Both the position numbers and the translations under genes were made by a program. The notes beneath the pieces are model-generated. The model was not told where the DNA came from, ran no database searches, and saw nothing but the letters and a program-made list of their open reading frames with translations. Positions 33,371 through 45,194 of a stretch of 64,000 nt of DNA are shown one piece after another. The DNA comes from Calcarisporiella thermophila CBS 279.70 (taxonomy: Eukaryota; Calcarisporiellomycota). Every line of letters starts with the position of its first letter. Positions within the stretch are counted from its first letter, which is position 1. The DNA is taken from NCBI RefSeq assembly GCF_041956535.1, contig NW_027192195.1, positions 242,336-306,335 on the forward strand. Direction: 5' to 3'.

Positions 33371-34851
33371 TTACTGTTCGCTGTTTGTCACTTCGCTGAA
33401 GTACTGATCATATTGATCAAGATCCGCCGCCGAAATCTTCTCCGGGTCGTTCAGGTCGCCCCAGTCTGGCAGCTCGTCGGTCCCAAAATCCAACAAGTAT
33501 CCTGGGCGGTCATGTACAATGGAGTCAGCATCGGGAACCCATGAGGACATATGGTCGTGGGAGGTGAAAGACACAGAAGCACGATGCAGCGGAGGAAGTG
33601 TCTTGTCGGCGGCAAGCAAAGAGGGCTGGCGTGAAAGAGGATCAGGCAAAGCGTTAGCTGTGGTTATGGAGCTAGAGCAGGGTCGTTGTTCGTTCTCCGC
33701 AGCAGCACCGGCCGAGTTTTCTTGGATCGCGGTGGAGGTGGAGGTGATGGTGGCGGTAGCAGTGGCAGTAGTGGTGGTTGGTTGGTAAGGCAAAAAGTCG
33801 TCGTCGTATCCCAAATTACCTTGCATCATTTCTTCGTAGTAGTCTGAGTCTTGCATGTCCGTGTCGCCTGAGGTGCGGTCGTCCAAAGAAGCAGCAGGCG
33901 GAGGGGATGAAGAAGGGATCTTAGGGCGCTGGTGGGTTACATGTTGAGATGCAGAGGAAACCGAGGAGGAGGGCGACGAGGAATCGGTAGCAGATTGCTG
34001 AAGTAGAGATTGCGATGCAGATTTTTTAAATGGATGCTGAGGCAATCTTGAGGTCTCCTCGTCGTCGCTGTCTGAGGCCTCTTTTTCGTGGTCATCCTCC
34101 GAGGTGTAAGGAAAAGAAATATCCCTTCGTAAAATTCCCCGCTCCCGCTCCTCTTGTTCCCTTTGCACCTTGTCACTGTACATGCGCGTACGGCGTTTAT
34201 TCGATGGAGGGGATGGAGGCGGTGTGGCAGGTCGCTTGCGCGAAGCAACCGCGTGTGTATCGTCCGTATCACCATCCTCCTCGCCGTAGGCTGATGCAGA
34301 GGTATTGACTCGTTCTGAAATTTTCGATTTTTTGCTGGTCGGCCACTTTTGGGTCGACTTTTGCGCAACGGGCGCAGTTTCATGAAGCGTGTCGGGCTCC
34401 TGGGTTTGAGAGGCCGCCTTCGAGGCAATAAAATAGATATACTTCTTTCCTCGTTGTTCGTCCTGTATTTTTCCAAGCACGGGCTGTCGACGCTGTGCAG
34501 CCGCTCGCTTGTAGTGCTGTGAAATACGGGAGGATACGGTCGCGTAAGGGGTTTGGCCTCTAAATAATGAGCATAGAAAGACGTAAAAAGGAGTCAGTAC
34601 ACTATTTCAACCCAATGAGAACAGGAGCGACCGCATAGAGTTGCTCTTCTGTAGAGGAAAACCGCCTACCCTAATTGCGTAAGTCCATGCTTCAGGATAT
34701 AACTCGCTAGTTGCCGTGGAGACGAGGGGCGATTCCCCATTTCCAAGAGCGCGCGGAGGACTGCGGAGAACACCTTGTCCCGCGAATCCTCCGGGTGTAA
34801 ATGTGCTTTAATAGACGCATATTCGGTCTCAGCATCGGCCGGGTTAGTCAT
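33371..34851 (-). CDS. GDS1-like winged-helix (HARE-HTH-like) regulator
   Basis: Exons 34851-34670 and 34559-33371 (456 aa). The N-terminal ~95 residues form a winged-helix domain: VFSAVLRALLEMGNRPSSPRQLASYIL, then GGQTPYATVSSRISQHYKR and a QPVLGKI wing. The phrase GQTPYATVSSRISQHYKR is characteristic of fungal Gds1-like and Asx/HARE-type domains, so a nuclear role in gene control is likely. The rest is low-complexity: Lys/Ser/Pro-rich with basic KRR patches (nuclear signals), acidic Asp/Glu stretches, a Thr/Ala repeat (around residues 305-330) and a C-terminal aromatic/acidic region. The intron falls inside the domain and regenerates Gly (GG|A). Divergent from NoxR. The ATG at 34851 was chosen; the frame extends upstream but lacks another ATG. 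Confidence 0.8.
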
Positions 34852-35238
34852 GGCAATCGCAGTACCCAACGAGTCAAAAAAAGAAATCGTGACAAAAATG
34901 GCTAGACTTCGCACAGAAAGATAAAATGAACTAACAAGCTAAATGAAAAACGGCAAATATGAAGGGGGAGGGAGAGAATGACTCTGGCGGCAGGGTTTGG
35001 AGTAGAAATGAATAGAAAACAGGGATAAAGAAGCCAGATTTCCTTTGTTTTCCGCAAAGAAAAAAAAAATCGGGCAAGCACTGCAAGACAAAGGGTGACG
35101 TAGCATGGACCAATGGTCATGTGGAAGAGTTGTTCTCAGACACTCGCGTCAAAAAAGTGAAAAAATATGAAACAGTAAGACCTCAGGGAGAAAAAATTCA
35201 TCACTTTTGCATACAAATAGATTCTTCCATCGGCATTC
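34852..35238. promoter_or_regulatory. Divergent promoter GDS1-like / NoxR
   Basis: 387 bp between the divergent starts. It includes CCAAT (minus strand ATTGG, about 35109) and A-rich tracts. No TATA box that I trust. Confidence 0.4.
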
Positions 35239-37711
35239 ATGTCACTCAAGGCAATTGACCCGAAATTCAAAACTTGATGTAATGAACCGTATGGTTAACG
35301 CCTATTCTTCCCATTTCCTTAGTATGAACTTGAACAATGGCAGCAGGCCCTTGCCCAGTTCGAGTCGAAGCAGTACGAAAAAGCCATAGACACATTTAAG
35401 GTTACTTTTCATGCTCCTTCACCTGGCTTCCGGCCTATCCCCATGTCTCGAAACTAATGTTGCTTGTGTACTCCTTCAGACGATAGCCGACACGGCACGT
35501 ATCAATTTCAATATCGGGATGGTGTTTGCCAATATCTGCGATCAGCGTGAAGCGGTATTTTCATCTCGGATTTCCATCCGTGCCTCCTGACGATTAACCT
35601 GGCTTATTTTTGCAGATATATTGGTTTGATAAAGCGGTGGAGATTGACAAATTCTTTGCCATCAGCTATTATCAACGCGGCGTGTCGAATTTTCTTTTGG
35701 GAGAACTTGCTGACGCCGAGAGGGACTTTGACCTTAGCTTGAAAAACCTCAGGGGCAATCAATTGATCGACTATACTCAGCTTGGATTGAACCACAAATT
35801 GTTTGCCTGTGAAATACTCTTCAACCGCGGCCTTTGCCGAATATACAGGTATGAAAATCGGAACAATTCCATAAAATAGGACTCTCTTGTCTAAGTAATA
35901 CCTTTTCCATCAGCGGTCGAACTGATTCCGGTGTAGATGACTTGAAATATGCGAGCACGCAAAAGCGGATGAAGAACCATGATGTTATTGACGATGCCAT
36001 TGAGACGGGTGGCAAGGTGGCATTTCCTCTTTTCAATATACTATTGAGCTATTTTTCAATGCCTTGCTGATGTTAACTCCATCTGTGTTGGGCTCTAGGG
36101 CTTTACGGTGTTTTCTATACCGCCGGGAGTGCTTTATCGGCCGTTAGACTTCAAGTTGAAAAATTCAAAAATGATGGAATATTTTGGCACATCCAAACCA
36201 CCTAACAAAGCTGAGATGAACACAGCAGAGTCAGACAGCAGCATTCTTCAGGTAAATGGCTGCACAGACGTGTTATGAATACAAGAGACTAATTATTTGT
36301 CTATTCTATAACAAGACGATGGACTCCTACCGAAGAGAGGATTTGGATTTCTCTTATAACAACTCCGACTTATCCTACCTCTCCTCGGTATCCTCACAAA
36401 AACACGATCGATCCTTCAATGAACCCTCCAATACTACATACACAAGTGGCGGTTCCCATAATACGCTTGGCTCACCAAAATCTCCCAGCGCCCAACAGAT
36501 CCAGCCCAAATGGCCAAACAGCACTTCTACCAAAATCCAAGCTGCCCCTCCGTTGCCAAGCGGAGAGAAAAGTCGCCCTGAGGGGCCAATCGGGCTAAGC
36601 GATTTGGCCCCTACATTTGCCAACAGCATGCGCTTAACCGATGATGAACGGTTCTCCAACGACCGGCCTTATGCAAACGACAGCTTTGAAAATAGAAAAT
36701 ACATAAACAATGGAAATAACGCACGAGCCCCCGACCGAAAGGAATACCATGGAGAGCCAAGGAATCAATATGATGAATATTCTCTCAGCTATCCATTCGA
36801 AGATGAGAACTCGCTGTCAACGAATGCCTCGCAAAATCACTATGGGTCCCGAAATGATCGATCTTTTACCGATCACCACCCCACAATGACAAGCGACATG
36901 CACCCGGTTCTTGTATCGAAGCAAGATGGCCACCCGCCCCAGCCCTTTTCCCCTCGAGAGGAACCGGCTTCCTCTCGTCGTTACCCTGATTCCTCGCCAC
37001 TTTTGGCCGGTGATGGCCAGGCTCCTGTGGTTGAACTACAGCGGTCTAGAACCCTGGATTATTTTGCACAAGGACGCAGTAGACAAAATAACCACGGCCT
37101 TTTGCCACGCAGTCCCCAAGGATATTCGCAAGGTTGGGCACCCAGCCAAGCCTCGGGCTTCCCACGTCAACTGAACGAGTTGGCAGAGCAGTCGTCGCGG
37201 GAGCCATTCCCCTCACTGCAGCGCTCTGCCACGACGGCCTCCCCGAATTTCGCACACGGCCGCGTTGGTGCACTGAAGAGAAGCGGAACCGATCCCTCCT
37301 TCAAGGGGAGAAAGCCGATGGTGGATGTGGCGCGGCAGGATTCAATTCGCTCTCCAAAGTTAATTAACAAGGTAGACCCCCCAAGCTTAAGATATCAACA
37401 GCGACTTCCTCTCTAACCCTTTTTGAACCCCACCCATTTGCCCATAGATTAAAATAAAATGCCACCCGGTGTCCGCCCCCGACGACACTCGTGTGCTCCT
37501 CATGGACAAACAGTTGACCTTTACCGACCTCCTGCGCCAGGTAAAGGACAAGTTTGGGGTGGCCTCGACTCCCCTTCTCAAATATCGCGATGAGGATAAC
37601 GAGCTGGTCATGATGATGGACGACGATGATCTGATGGTCGCGCGAATGCTGGTAGAAGCCGAGACCGGAGGAGAAGTTGGGATGGAAAAGTTGGACATCT
37701 GGGTGTTTTGA
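35239..37711 (+). CDS. NoxR: NADPH-oxidase regulator NoxR (p67phox homologue)
   Basis: Eight exons: 35239-35250, 35323-35400, 35480-35554, 35616-35848, 35914-36016, 36099-36251, 36316-37371 and 37448-37711 (657 aa). Fungal NoxR activates NoxA/NoxB after Rac binding and controls polar growth and fruiting. The N-terminus has TPR repeats (LAQFESKQYEKAIDTF; NIGMVFANI; YYQRGVSNFLLGELADAERDF; LFACEILFNRGLCRIY) and the conserved GFTVFSIPPGVLYRP activation segment. The C-terminal PB1 domain runs from IKIKCHPV to KLDIWVF with the DEDNELVMMMDDDDLMVA acidic motif. The large central exon is a Ser/Pro/Arg/Asn-rich linker. The first exon is 12 nt (Met-Ser-Leu-Lys) with a GC donor (AAG|GCAATT), which gives the family N-terminus MSLK-YELEQW; no GT donor nearby gives a start. 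Confidence 0.9.
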
Positions 37712-38281
37712 TGAGTTCGATCAACAATAACGCTTTCTAATTTGCACTGTATTTTTTTTTTTTCTATTTTCTTTTCTTCACTTGGTATGCTTCTTTCTCC
37801 TTTATTAATCAGCCTCATTCGTAGTTTTCTCTCTCTTTCTCCCCTCGCTCACCCTAATTATCATCTTGAATCTGTATATTCCGAAGTGCTCTCTCTATAT
37901 ATCTCCACACACATATATAATATTTATATTTATCACTCTATTTCTTATGCTATATATTCTTTTTTTTTTTCCTACCTCTTGCAAAAGAAAATACACTCTC
38001 GGTCTGAAAGCATCTCATGGCTCTTTTTTTTTCGTTTTGTTTTCTTTTTCTTGTCTTTTCCCCCTCTCTTTCTTATAAATAATCATTTCCTCACATTGGT
38101 GATATTACGAAACACGTGAGATATACAACAAGGATAATCCAACAACAACAAAAAAAGAAATACGATGATAAATAGTAGTGTTAGCAAGAATAAGAATAAG
38201 AGTAATAATAAGAGTAAGAAACATGTATGGTACGAATACAACACTATAAATAGGTAGCAGCCGGAGGGAGGGAGTTCGGTA
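37712..38281. other. Convergent, T-rich 3' region
   Basis: 570 bp between the NoxR and AzgA genes, with long T and TA-rich tracts. No gene. Confidence 0.4.
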
Positions 38282-40285
38282 TTAATCTTTGTCGGCATTC
38301 ACTTCTAGTACGGTAGCCGATCGCACGTTCCCCTCCTTCTCCACGCTGGATTGCGAAGCCACGCTTCTCCGGTCGCCGTCGCTCTCCTTCTCGATCTCGA
38401 TCTCCACCCCTTCAAACTCCATCACCTTCGACTTTGGCTGCTTTCGGATGAATCTTCGGCGCAGGTAGGGATACCACGGCGGCTGCGCCTTGACCCCTCG
38501 CTGTAGCCACGGCTCCTTATTGCTCTTGTCGCATATCATCTTGCCGCAGCTGAGCTTCTCGATGGCCCAAACGCCCACGTTCAGCACGACGTAGGTCGCC
38601 ACCCCGCCAATCACGCCGTAGGCAATGCTGTACGTCAGGGGCATCAGAGCGATGGTCACGTAGGAGGGGATGGCGTCGCCGATGTGCTCCCAGTTGATCT
38701 CGCGCCCCGCTCGACACATCAGCGAGCCCACAATCACCAGGGCGGGCCCGGTCGCCCACGGCGGGAAGCTGGCAAAGATGGGGGCCAGGAAGATGGACAG
38801 GAAAAACATGATCCCGATGGTGATGGCGGTCAGGCCGGTCTTGCCGCCCTCAGCAATCCCCACCCCGTTCTCTCCGTAGGCAGTGACGGGCGAGGTGCCG
38901 AAGAAGGCCCCGACCATCACGGCGAGTCCGTCGGCCATGAAGGCCGCGAACGAACCGGGGAAGTCTCCCCACTCGTCGACAAAGCCGGCCAAGTTCACGA
39001 GAGTATACATTCCGCTCGTGGCCTCAAGGATATCGACGTACAGGAAGGTGATCAGCGCAACCCAGACATCGTTGCCGTGGAGCGAGAAGCTCAGCACCGA
39101 CAGAATCCTATGGTGGGAGGCACGGAAGACGCGATTAGTCGGATGCATTCGAATCAATTTGCATTCGATTCATCGTCAGATGAAATCTTGAATCGGCTAA
39201 GCATAAGCCAGCACGTCAAATGGAAGGAGAGACCTACTTTTGAATCGGATGGAAGGTGACCACCTGCTTGAAGAATTCGAATTGTTTATCGCCAAGCTCT
39301 GTGTTCGGGAAGTAGGTGACGGGTGTGTTACGCGGCCAAGAAATGATAGACACCAGCAGGATCCCCATCAGCGCAGCGCCCTTGACCCGGAACATCATCA
39401 GGATGGAGATGACGGCGAAGCCCAAGATTCCCAGCCACATGGTGGGCGACTCCATGGTGTGGCCCATGCATTCGTTCGTCTTCGGGTCCAGGTACTCTGG
39501 CGGGCAGCCTGCCAGGCCCACAAGGGTCGCCGGGTTGAAGCCGACGAGGCCGATGCCAGCGGTGCGCTGCAGTCCGATGTGAGCCAGGAAAAACCCGACT
39601 CCGACGGACATGGCATTCTTGATCGTGTTGGGAAGCACCTTCACGAGGTACTGGCGGATGCCGAAGAAGGTCAGGAGCATAAAGATGATTCCTTCGAGGA
39701 AGATGGCCGTGAGGGCAGACTGATAAGAGACCTTGCCGCTGCCGTGGAAGCCCACCACCGTGTATGTGAAATAGGCATTCAGCCCTACGGCCCAGAGTCA
39801 GTTAGCTAGGGGAGCAAAGGAGAGGGGAGCGTCAAGCAACCATACCCATTCCGGGGGCCAAACCCAGGGGCAAATTGGCCAGCAGCCCCACCAAAATGCT
39901 GGCAATTCCTGAAATTGCGGCCGTGCTAGTGATAAGATCCTTGCGCACCTCATACACGCAGGCTTCGTACTGCGGCTGACCCACGCAGAGGCGGTCTCCC
40001 CCGGGCGAGGGGGTGCAGACGCAGGTGCCGCCGGTATCGCTGATAATGGCCGGGTTGACGGCAATGATGTACGACATGGTGACGAAGGTTGCTAGAGTGA
40101 GGGGTGCGTTAGTGGGGGGAGGTTCCATGGGGAGCAGAAAGGGGGAATTAATCACCGAGACCGGCACGTAGTTCCGTGATGAAGGTGGTGTTGCGCTCGC
40201 CGTCGACACCGGAGCCGCGCAGCTTGAAGTAGCAGCCGACGACGGACTTTGCTACCCGTTGGTTCAGACGATCGATCCAGCCCAT
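38282..40285 (-). CDS. azgA: AzgA-type purine (hypoxanthine/adenine/guanine) permease
   Basis: Exons 40285-40162, 40091-39846, 39784-39238 and 39107-38282 (580 aa). A nucleobase/H+ symporter of the plasma membrane with about 12-14 membrane segments. Diagnostic parts: FKLRGSG...TTFITELR, ATFVTMSYIIAVNPAIISDTGGTCVC, ISGIASILVGLLANLPLGLAPGMG, LNAYFTYTVVGFHG, GVGFFLAHIGLQ, and FVDEWGDFPGSFAAFMADGLAVMVGAFFGTSPVTAYGENGVGIAEGG. Introns rebuild the family sequence; intron 1 has the donor GTCTCG. The acidic/basic cytosolic tail (~90 residues) ends EVNADKD. Confidence 0.95.
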
Positions 40286-41130
40286 TGCAGAGGAGAAGAG
40301 AGCAGAAGAAGAGGGGGCGATAAGGGGGGAAAGCGGTGAGAATTCTAATAGTGAGCGAGGAAATTGTCAAAGCACAAAACACTCGTGATAGTAATTAATA
40401 CGGCCAGGATTAGGGTTCGAGGGGGGACGGGTGGGGGCTGCCGCTCGACAAAGCAATAAACTTTAGGTTGAACGGTAACTTATTTTCGTTGAGTTTCACA
40501 CAAGATATGCAAAATCAAAACAAGAAATTGCAGACAGCTCACCCAAAGATTCCTGTGCCTCGCCACCAATCACGTCGCCCCACCCATCCAATCCCTTCTC
40601 ACCCATCCAATTACTCGGAATGACCAGGATCGCCAGCGGCCGCATGCGATGCGCGCTGCGCGGCAGCACGGCTGCGGCAGCGCGAGAGCGGTGCTGCAGG
40701 TGGCCGGCCGAAAGAGGCAGTTATGACACCGCCACCGCCTTTCCTGCTTGGGTAAGTGGTTTAGGACGGAGCTCTGATAGCTCGGCACGGATAAAACGCC
40801 AAAAAAATTTTTTTAATCTTTCCCGACTAAGGTACATTGAGATCCTGGTTTCCTCATCCCGTCCTGGCTCCAACCACGACAGAATCGAGCTTGACAGATG
40901 CGTATATATATTCCTTCCGTGAGCCTCAGTTCTGCTCTTCTTCCCCCCCCTTCTCCTGCCTCCCCCTGCTCTACGCTGTTTGCTCTTCCTGCGGCCTCCG
41001 CCTCCGTGCTTTGCTATTATTCATATCAGCATTCTCCCACTCCGGCGCCGGCCCCCCAGTTTATCAATCTCGGAAAGCCTTATCAAGCTCCCCTCGCCCC
41101 CCCGCCGCTCCCCCCTAAAAATCACTCAAG
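40286..41130. other. Divergent promoter region, AzgA / 7-TM
   Basis: 845 bp between divergent genes. Contains a CG-rich segment (about 40620-40710) and a C/T-rich leader before the plus-strand ATG. A TATATATT lies at about 40905. No gene. Confidence 0.4.
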
Positions 41131-42105
41131 ATGAAGCCTATCGGCGTGCTCATGCTGACCCTCCAGGGTGCTACCGTGGCGCTCTGTACTCACGCGCTTA
41201 TCTACTGTCTTCATATAGGCAGGCCCGCCACCCTGGCAAATATCGCCAAGGTCGTGCTCTCCGTCACCCTCGGGATCAAGGTGATCGGGTTCATTACCTT
41301 CTCGCTTCCGCTCTTTGGCGCGTGCTATGGCGTCGCAAAGGCCGCCGATCTCCTCTACCATTTGTCCATGGTCGCAGCCAACCTGGTGCTGCTCTCGAGG
41401 GCAACCACGATCTGGAACAACACGCGCGTCTTCAAGGCGATCGAGGCGGCCTTTCTGGCGGTTCGCCTGGGGCTAGGGCTGTGGGATGTGGCTGTCACTT
41501 ATGCCTACCCCGTCGAGGGCTCCCCCGATAACGTCGACGCGCGCGGAACATGCTTTTATGTCGAGAATTTCCACTCGGTGAGTATATTCAAAAGACGCAG
41601 AACGCCAAGGCTGAAGAGGCCCCCGCTAACCACACAGCTCTCCCCTCGATAGGGCCTGGCCTACCTCTCCATGGATCTCCTCACCGACTTGTACGTCACC
41701 ACCAGCATTTCCATCCGCCTGTTCCAACACCACCGCCACATGAAGCAGTCCGGGGTCGGAGCAAACTCCCTCTACAGCGCCATCATCTCCTCTAACCTGC
41801 TGCGCACCGTGATCCTCCTTATGATCAACATCGTCAGCATCGTGCTAATTGCAATACCCAACTTGCACACGGGGAGCGTGTTTGTATGGAGCTTCGCTAA
41901 TATAGCCTATGTGATCACCGTCGTGTACGACTCCGATATGGTGCGCTTCTGCCAGCAACTGCAGGCGGAGGTGATGGGGATTCGTTCCTCACGGCTGAAC
42001 TCCAAGGGCGGAAGCCGGGTCGAGCACCACAGCGGCGAGGGTGCGTACGCCACCAAGGAGTCGCTTGCGGAGAAGCTCAGCGAGGATATGCTCGATAGGG
42101 TTTAG
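41131..42105 (+). CDS. Seven-helix membrane protein, unknown function
   Basis: Exons 41131-41577 and 41653-42105 (299 aa). I do not recognise a named family. Hydrophobic stretches of about 18-23 residues at roughly 4-28, 38-60, 72-92, 100-124, 150-172, 190-216 and 225-250 predict about seven helices, with a loop carrying an Asp/Pro-rich turn (YPVEGSPDNVDARGTCFYVENF). The C-terminal ~55 residues are hydrophilic. It has the size and topology of a GPCR-like or orphan membrane protein; no rhodopsin Lys or DRY motif is seen. Exon 2 joins at HS|GLAYL with a GTGAGT donor and an ATAG acceptor. Confidence 0.78.
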
Positions 42106-42466
42106 CCCCCGCACCTCTCCCCAGTATATTTAATATGTTTATTATCAACGTATATACGCTGTAATTGTTCGCTAGTGCTGTATTTAATCGTCCATTCCTT
42201 TATTTAAATCCTCTTGCCCGCCATGACACTCTATCTTACTATTCACCAGTTGGGGAATGGGAATATTTGGTTTCAACTAGAACGTAATAAATCCGAGTTT
42301 GTATGTGAATGGGTCAGTTTGTGGGGGGGTGGAATCGGGGTCCCCCTCCTCCCCCCCCCCCCCAATTCTCGGGAAGAAGACTGGAAGATTCGGATCACAA
42401 AATTTTATGTATATGCAGGTATAAAATAAAAAGGGTCACACCAAACCACTCCTAGCAGAGATCCCC
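42106..42466. other. Convergent 3' region
   Basis: 361 bp between the 7-TM and RFC genes, with a poly-C tract near 42350. No gene. Confidence 0.4.
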
Positions 42467-44236
42467 CTAGTATGCGTCGAACTGCATGAGGTACCTTTAT
42501 GAAAGGGAGCAAAGGGGTAAAATAAGCATCTGCTGCCGGTGTAGGCGGGGATAGATAGGCACTTACTTTTTATACACGCACATCACCTTGGCGACGAATG
42601 CCTCCAAATGAAAAATGGCCTTTTGACCGCATTGCAGCTTGTGCTCCTATTATTTTTTTTTTATAAAAAAAACATTGGATCAGAAAGGGGATCAGTTGCC
42701 ACGGATAGACTAAACCAGAGCATACGTAGGCAGCCGCTTGTTTTGTAATTTCTCCCTTGAGCTCCGTGTCTACTGTTGCTATGAGCTCAAAAGCCAGTGT
42801 CTAAGAAATCGACGGGAGGGAATTAGCTATTCGATCAAGATAAACAAGTGGTCTAACGAGGTGTACCTTTAAAATGATATTGGGAGGTATGCAATGGCAC
42901 AATAATTCGTATAATTTTGCTCGCACCTGTGCTAGGCTATCAAACAAACAAACATTCATCAACATGATCGTATAGAGGGCTACTTTCAGGTTTCACTCAC
43001 CGTGTTGGGGACTGCTCTTTCACAATCATCTGTGCAATTTGCTTCACAAACTCTTCCCAGTCGTAGGGAGGGATCTCAGACCCGGGCTGGAGAACGCCGC
43101 TATATCGAATAATAAGTCATCGTTAGAGTGAGCGGCGAAGTACGGGGCAAAATCGAGGGCATAAGCAAACACATACTGTTGCACTTTGGCAGCCTCCAGT
43201 GTCAGAATGGCCCGTCTTAAATTACGATCCGAAGTCTCTGCGATTTTATGGGCCACCTCACTGGGTAGTTTGAACCCCTCCTTCTTCGCCACTTGCTCGA
43301 GTACGGCCACAATCTATTCAAACAAGATAGATACACTGTATTAACAGGCATGTAAAAGAAAGGCTTTGCTTTAATTTCACTAATTACATCGGGCACTTCG
43401 GGGGCCGCCACTCGCACTAGGAGACACCGACTCCGGACCGGAGCAATTATCTTGCTAGTGCTGTTGCAGCAGAGAATGAGGCGCATATTGTTCATATACT
43501 TCTCCATGGTACGGCGAAGACCTGCCTGTGCATCGCGTGACAAACAATCTGCCTCGTTAATGACAACCACTATCAAAAAAGTGTAAAATCATCAGCATTC
43601 TGATCTGCTGTGTGTGAACAGTGCCAGCTCAGATCTCACCCTTGAATCTCCTTGAGGCACTTGCATCAACTTGCTGAGTCTGAGCCATTTCCTTGATCAA
43701 ATCCTGGACTACCACGCGATCATAAATACCAACATCACTAAAAGAAGGAATAATGAGAGTCATTACTATTGATTCTAGCACTGGAATCGAAAGAAAAATC
43801 TACCTCGGGTTGACTTCCAAGTGATAATTGCTGGTCACGATATTCAAGTTAAGCTTTTTGTTGGAAGGGGTCACGAACACTCGTTGCTCTACTTTTAACT
43901 AAGAACAAACGATGTCATGTTAAACAATTCATTCTCTATTATGAGAAAACAATGCAAACCTTTTCCGCACCGGGTCCAAATATTTCACGTAAAATGCATG
44001 TGATGCGCGTCTTTTTACCTGCACCGGAGGGGCCGTACACAAGCATATGCGGGAAATCCCCGGATGCTGCCTATATATCGTCAACATCACTCTATTAAAT
44101 GCCCTACACACGATGGAGATCGTGATCAAATCAAGAGGGATAGGCTTACCAATCTCTCCAAGTGCTCGGAGAGATGCTTATGGTAGTTAAGATCCTTTAA
44201 TTTTGTCGGACGGTATTTGTCTACCCAGAGACTCAT
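42467..44236 (-). CDS. RFC5: Replication factor C small subunit (yeast Rfc5 / human RFC3)
   Basis: Eleven exons: 44236-44150, 44070-43960, 43898-43804, 43737-43640, 43569-43388, 43313-43177, 43099-43001, 42936-42867, 42800-42726, 42646-42567 and 42494-42467 (353 aa). Clamp-loader subunit that places PCNA on primed DNA. The start [10 protein letters not shown] is universal. Walker A is [10 protein letters not shown] (about residue 45), Walker B appears as VVVINEAD, the NEAD variant of this subunit with no ATPase activity, and the SRC motif (VRSRCLLVR) is intact. The C-terminal collar is [30 protein letters not shown]. Length matches the family (354 aa in yeast). Exons are small; donor GTTTGC is used once. 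Confidence 0.95.
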
Positions 44237-45194
44237 TGCAATGGATCGCGCCGAAAAAGACAAAATAGAGCGCGAAATTTTAGCGAAGCCGCTGGACGCG
44301 TCTTTTTCCTTTTTCCTTTTTCCTCATACAAATTAAGCCACTAAAGTAGAATCGCGACATAAATCATAGGCCAAAATATTACCACAGATGCTTTAGAAGA
44401 CCTAAACTTGGATAAATCCAATGGTATGTTTCTATAAACCAAAAGTTATCCGCATATGCATGTTATGTATATATATATATATATACGCATCCATAAGATG
44501 TCTATATTCAAAATATTGCAACCGCAAACACTATGTGGATTGAATGTGCATTATATTCACCTATCGATGCGATGAGGAAATAAAACAACATGCTTATTAT
44601 TTGGAGGAACAAGTGCCTAATAATAACTCTCTTATTTTGAGATGGACAGATATATACAGAGAAAGATCTCATATGACTCTATGATAATGATTTAACCGGT
44701 GGTATTCAAAATGAACTCTGTTCGACCCACTTTAGGCTCCAACTCTTCATTTGAAGCATGTCACCCCAAGAAAACTTGGTGCTAATGAAGAAAAGCTTCG
44801 CCAAGACCTCAAGATGACTAGAGTTTATTGAAAGTTAAAGGCAAATAAATTGGGTCGGATTTAATGTTAAGTTAGTACTCTTGTGTCTTTTCATCTCATG
44901 ACTGTGCAGTTGTCGGGAGCTTTGTTCACAAAGTTACCAAAAAACACATGCTAAATATAGACTATTTTCATCACGCTTAGCAGCTTAATTATACCGGAAT
45001 GGGGGATGAATACGAATATTACTTTTTATAGATTGGCCGGTATCTCTGGTGTTGATTCCTCTCCTCCATTTCCGCCTTGAATCGAAGCCGGTCTAATTAA
45101 AATAGATTGGTTTGGAAATAAACCAAAATAGAACTGTGCTATTACAAAAATACAAACAATGGCTCAACAAGGGTATTGTGGTATAGGTGTACAA
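44237..45194. other. Gene-poor spacer with (TA)9
   Basis: 958 bp between RFC5 and the Spartan gene. It contains a (TA)9 run at 44468-44485 and otherwise AT-rich DNA without any frame or RNA I can support. Confidence 0.45.
44468..44485. repeat. (TA)9 microsatellite
   Basis: Perfect alternating TA, nine units, in the intergenic region upstream of RFC5. Confidence 0.9.
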
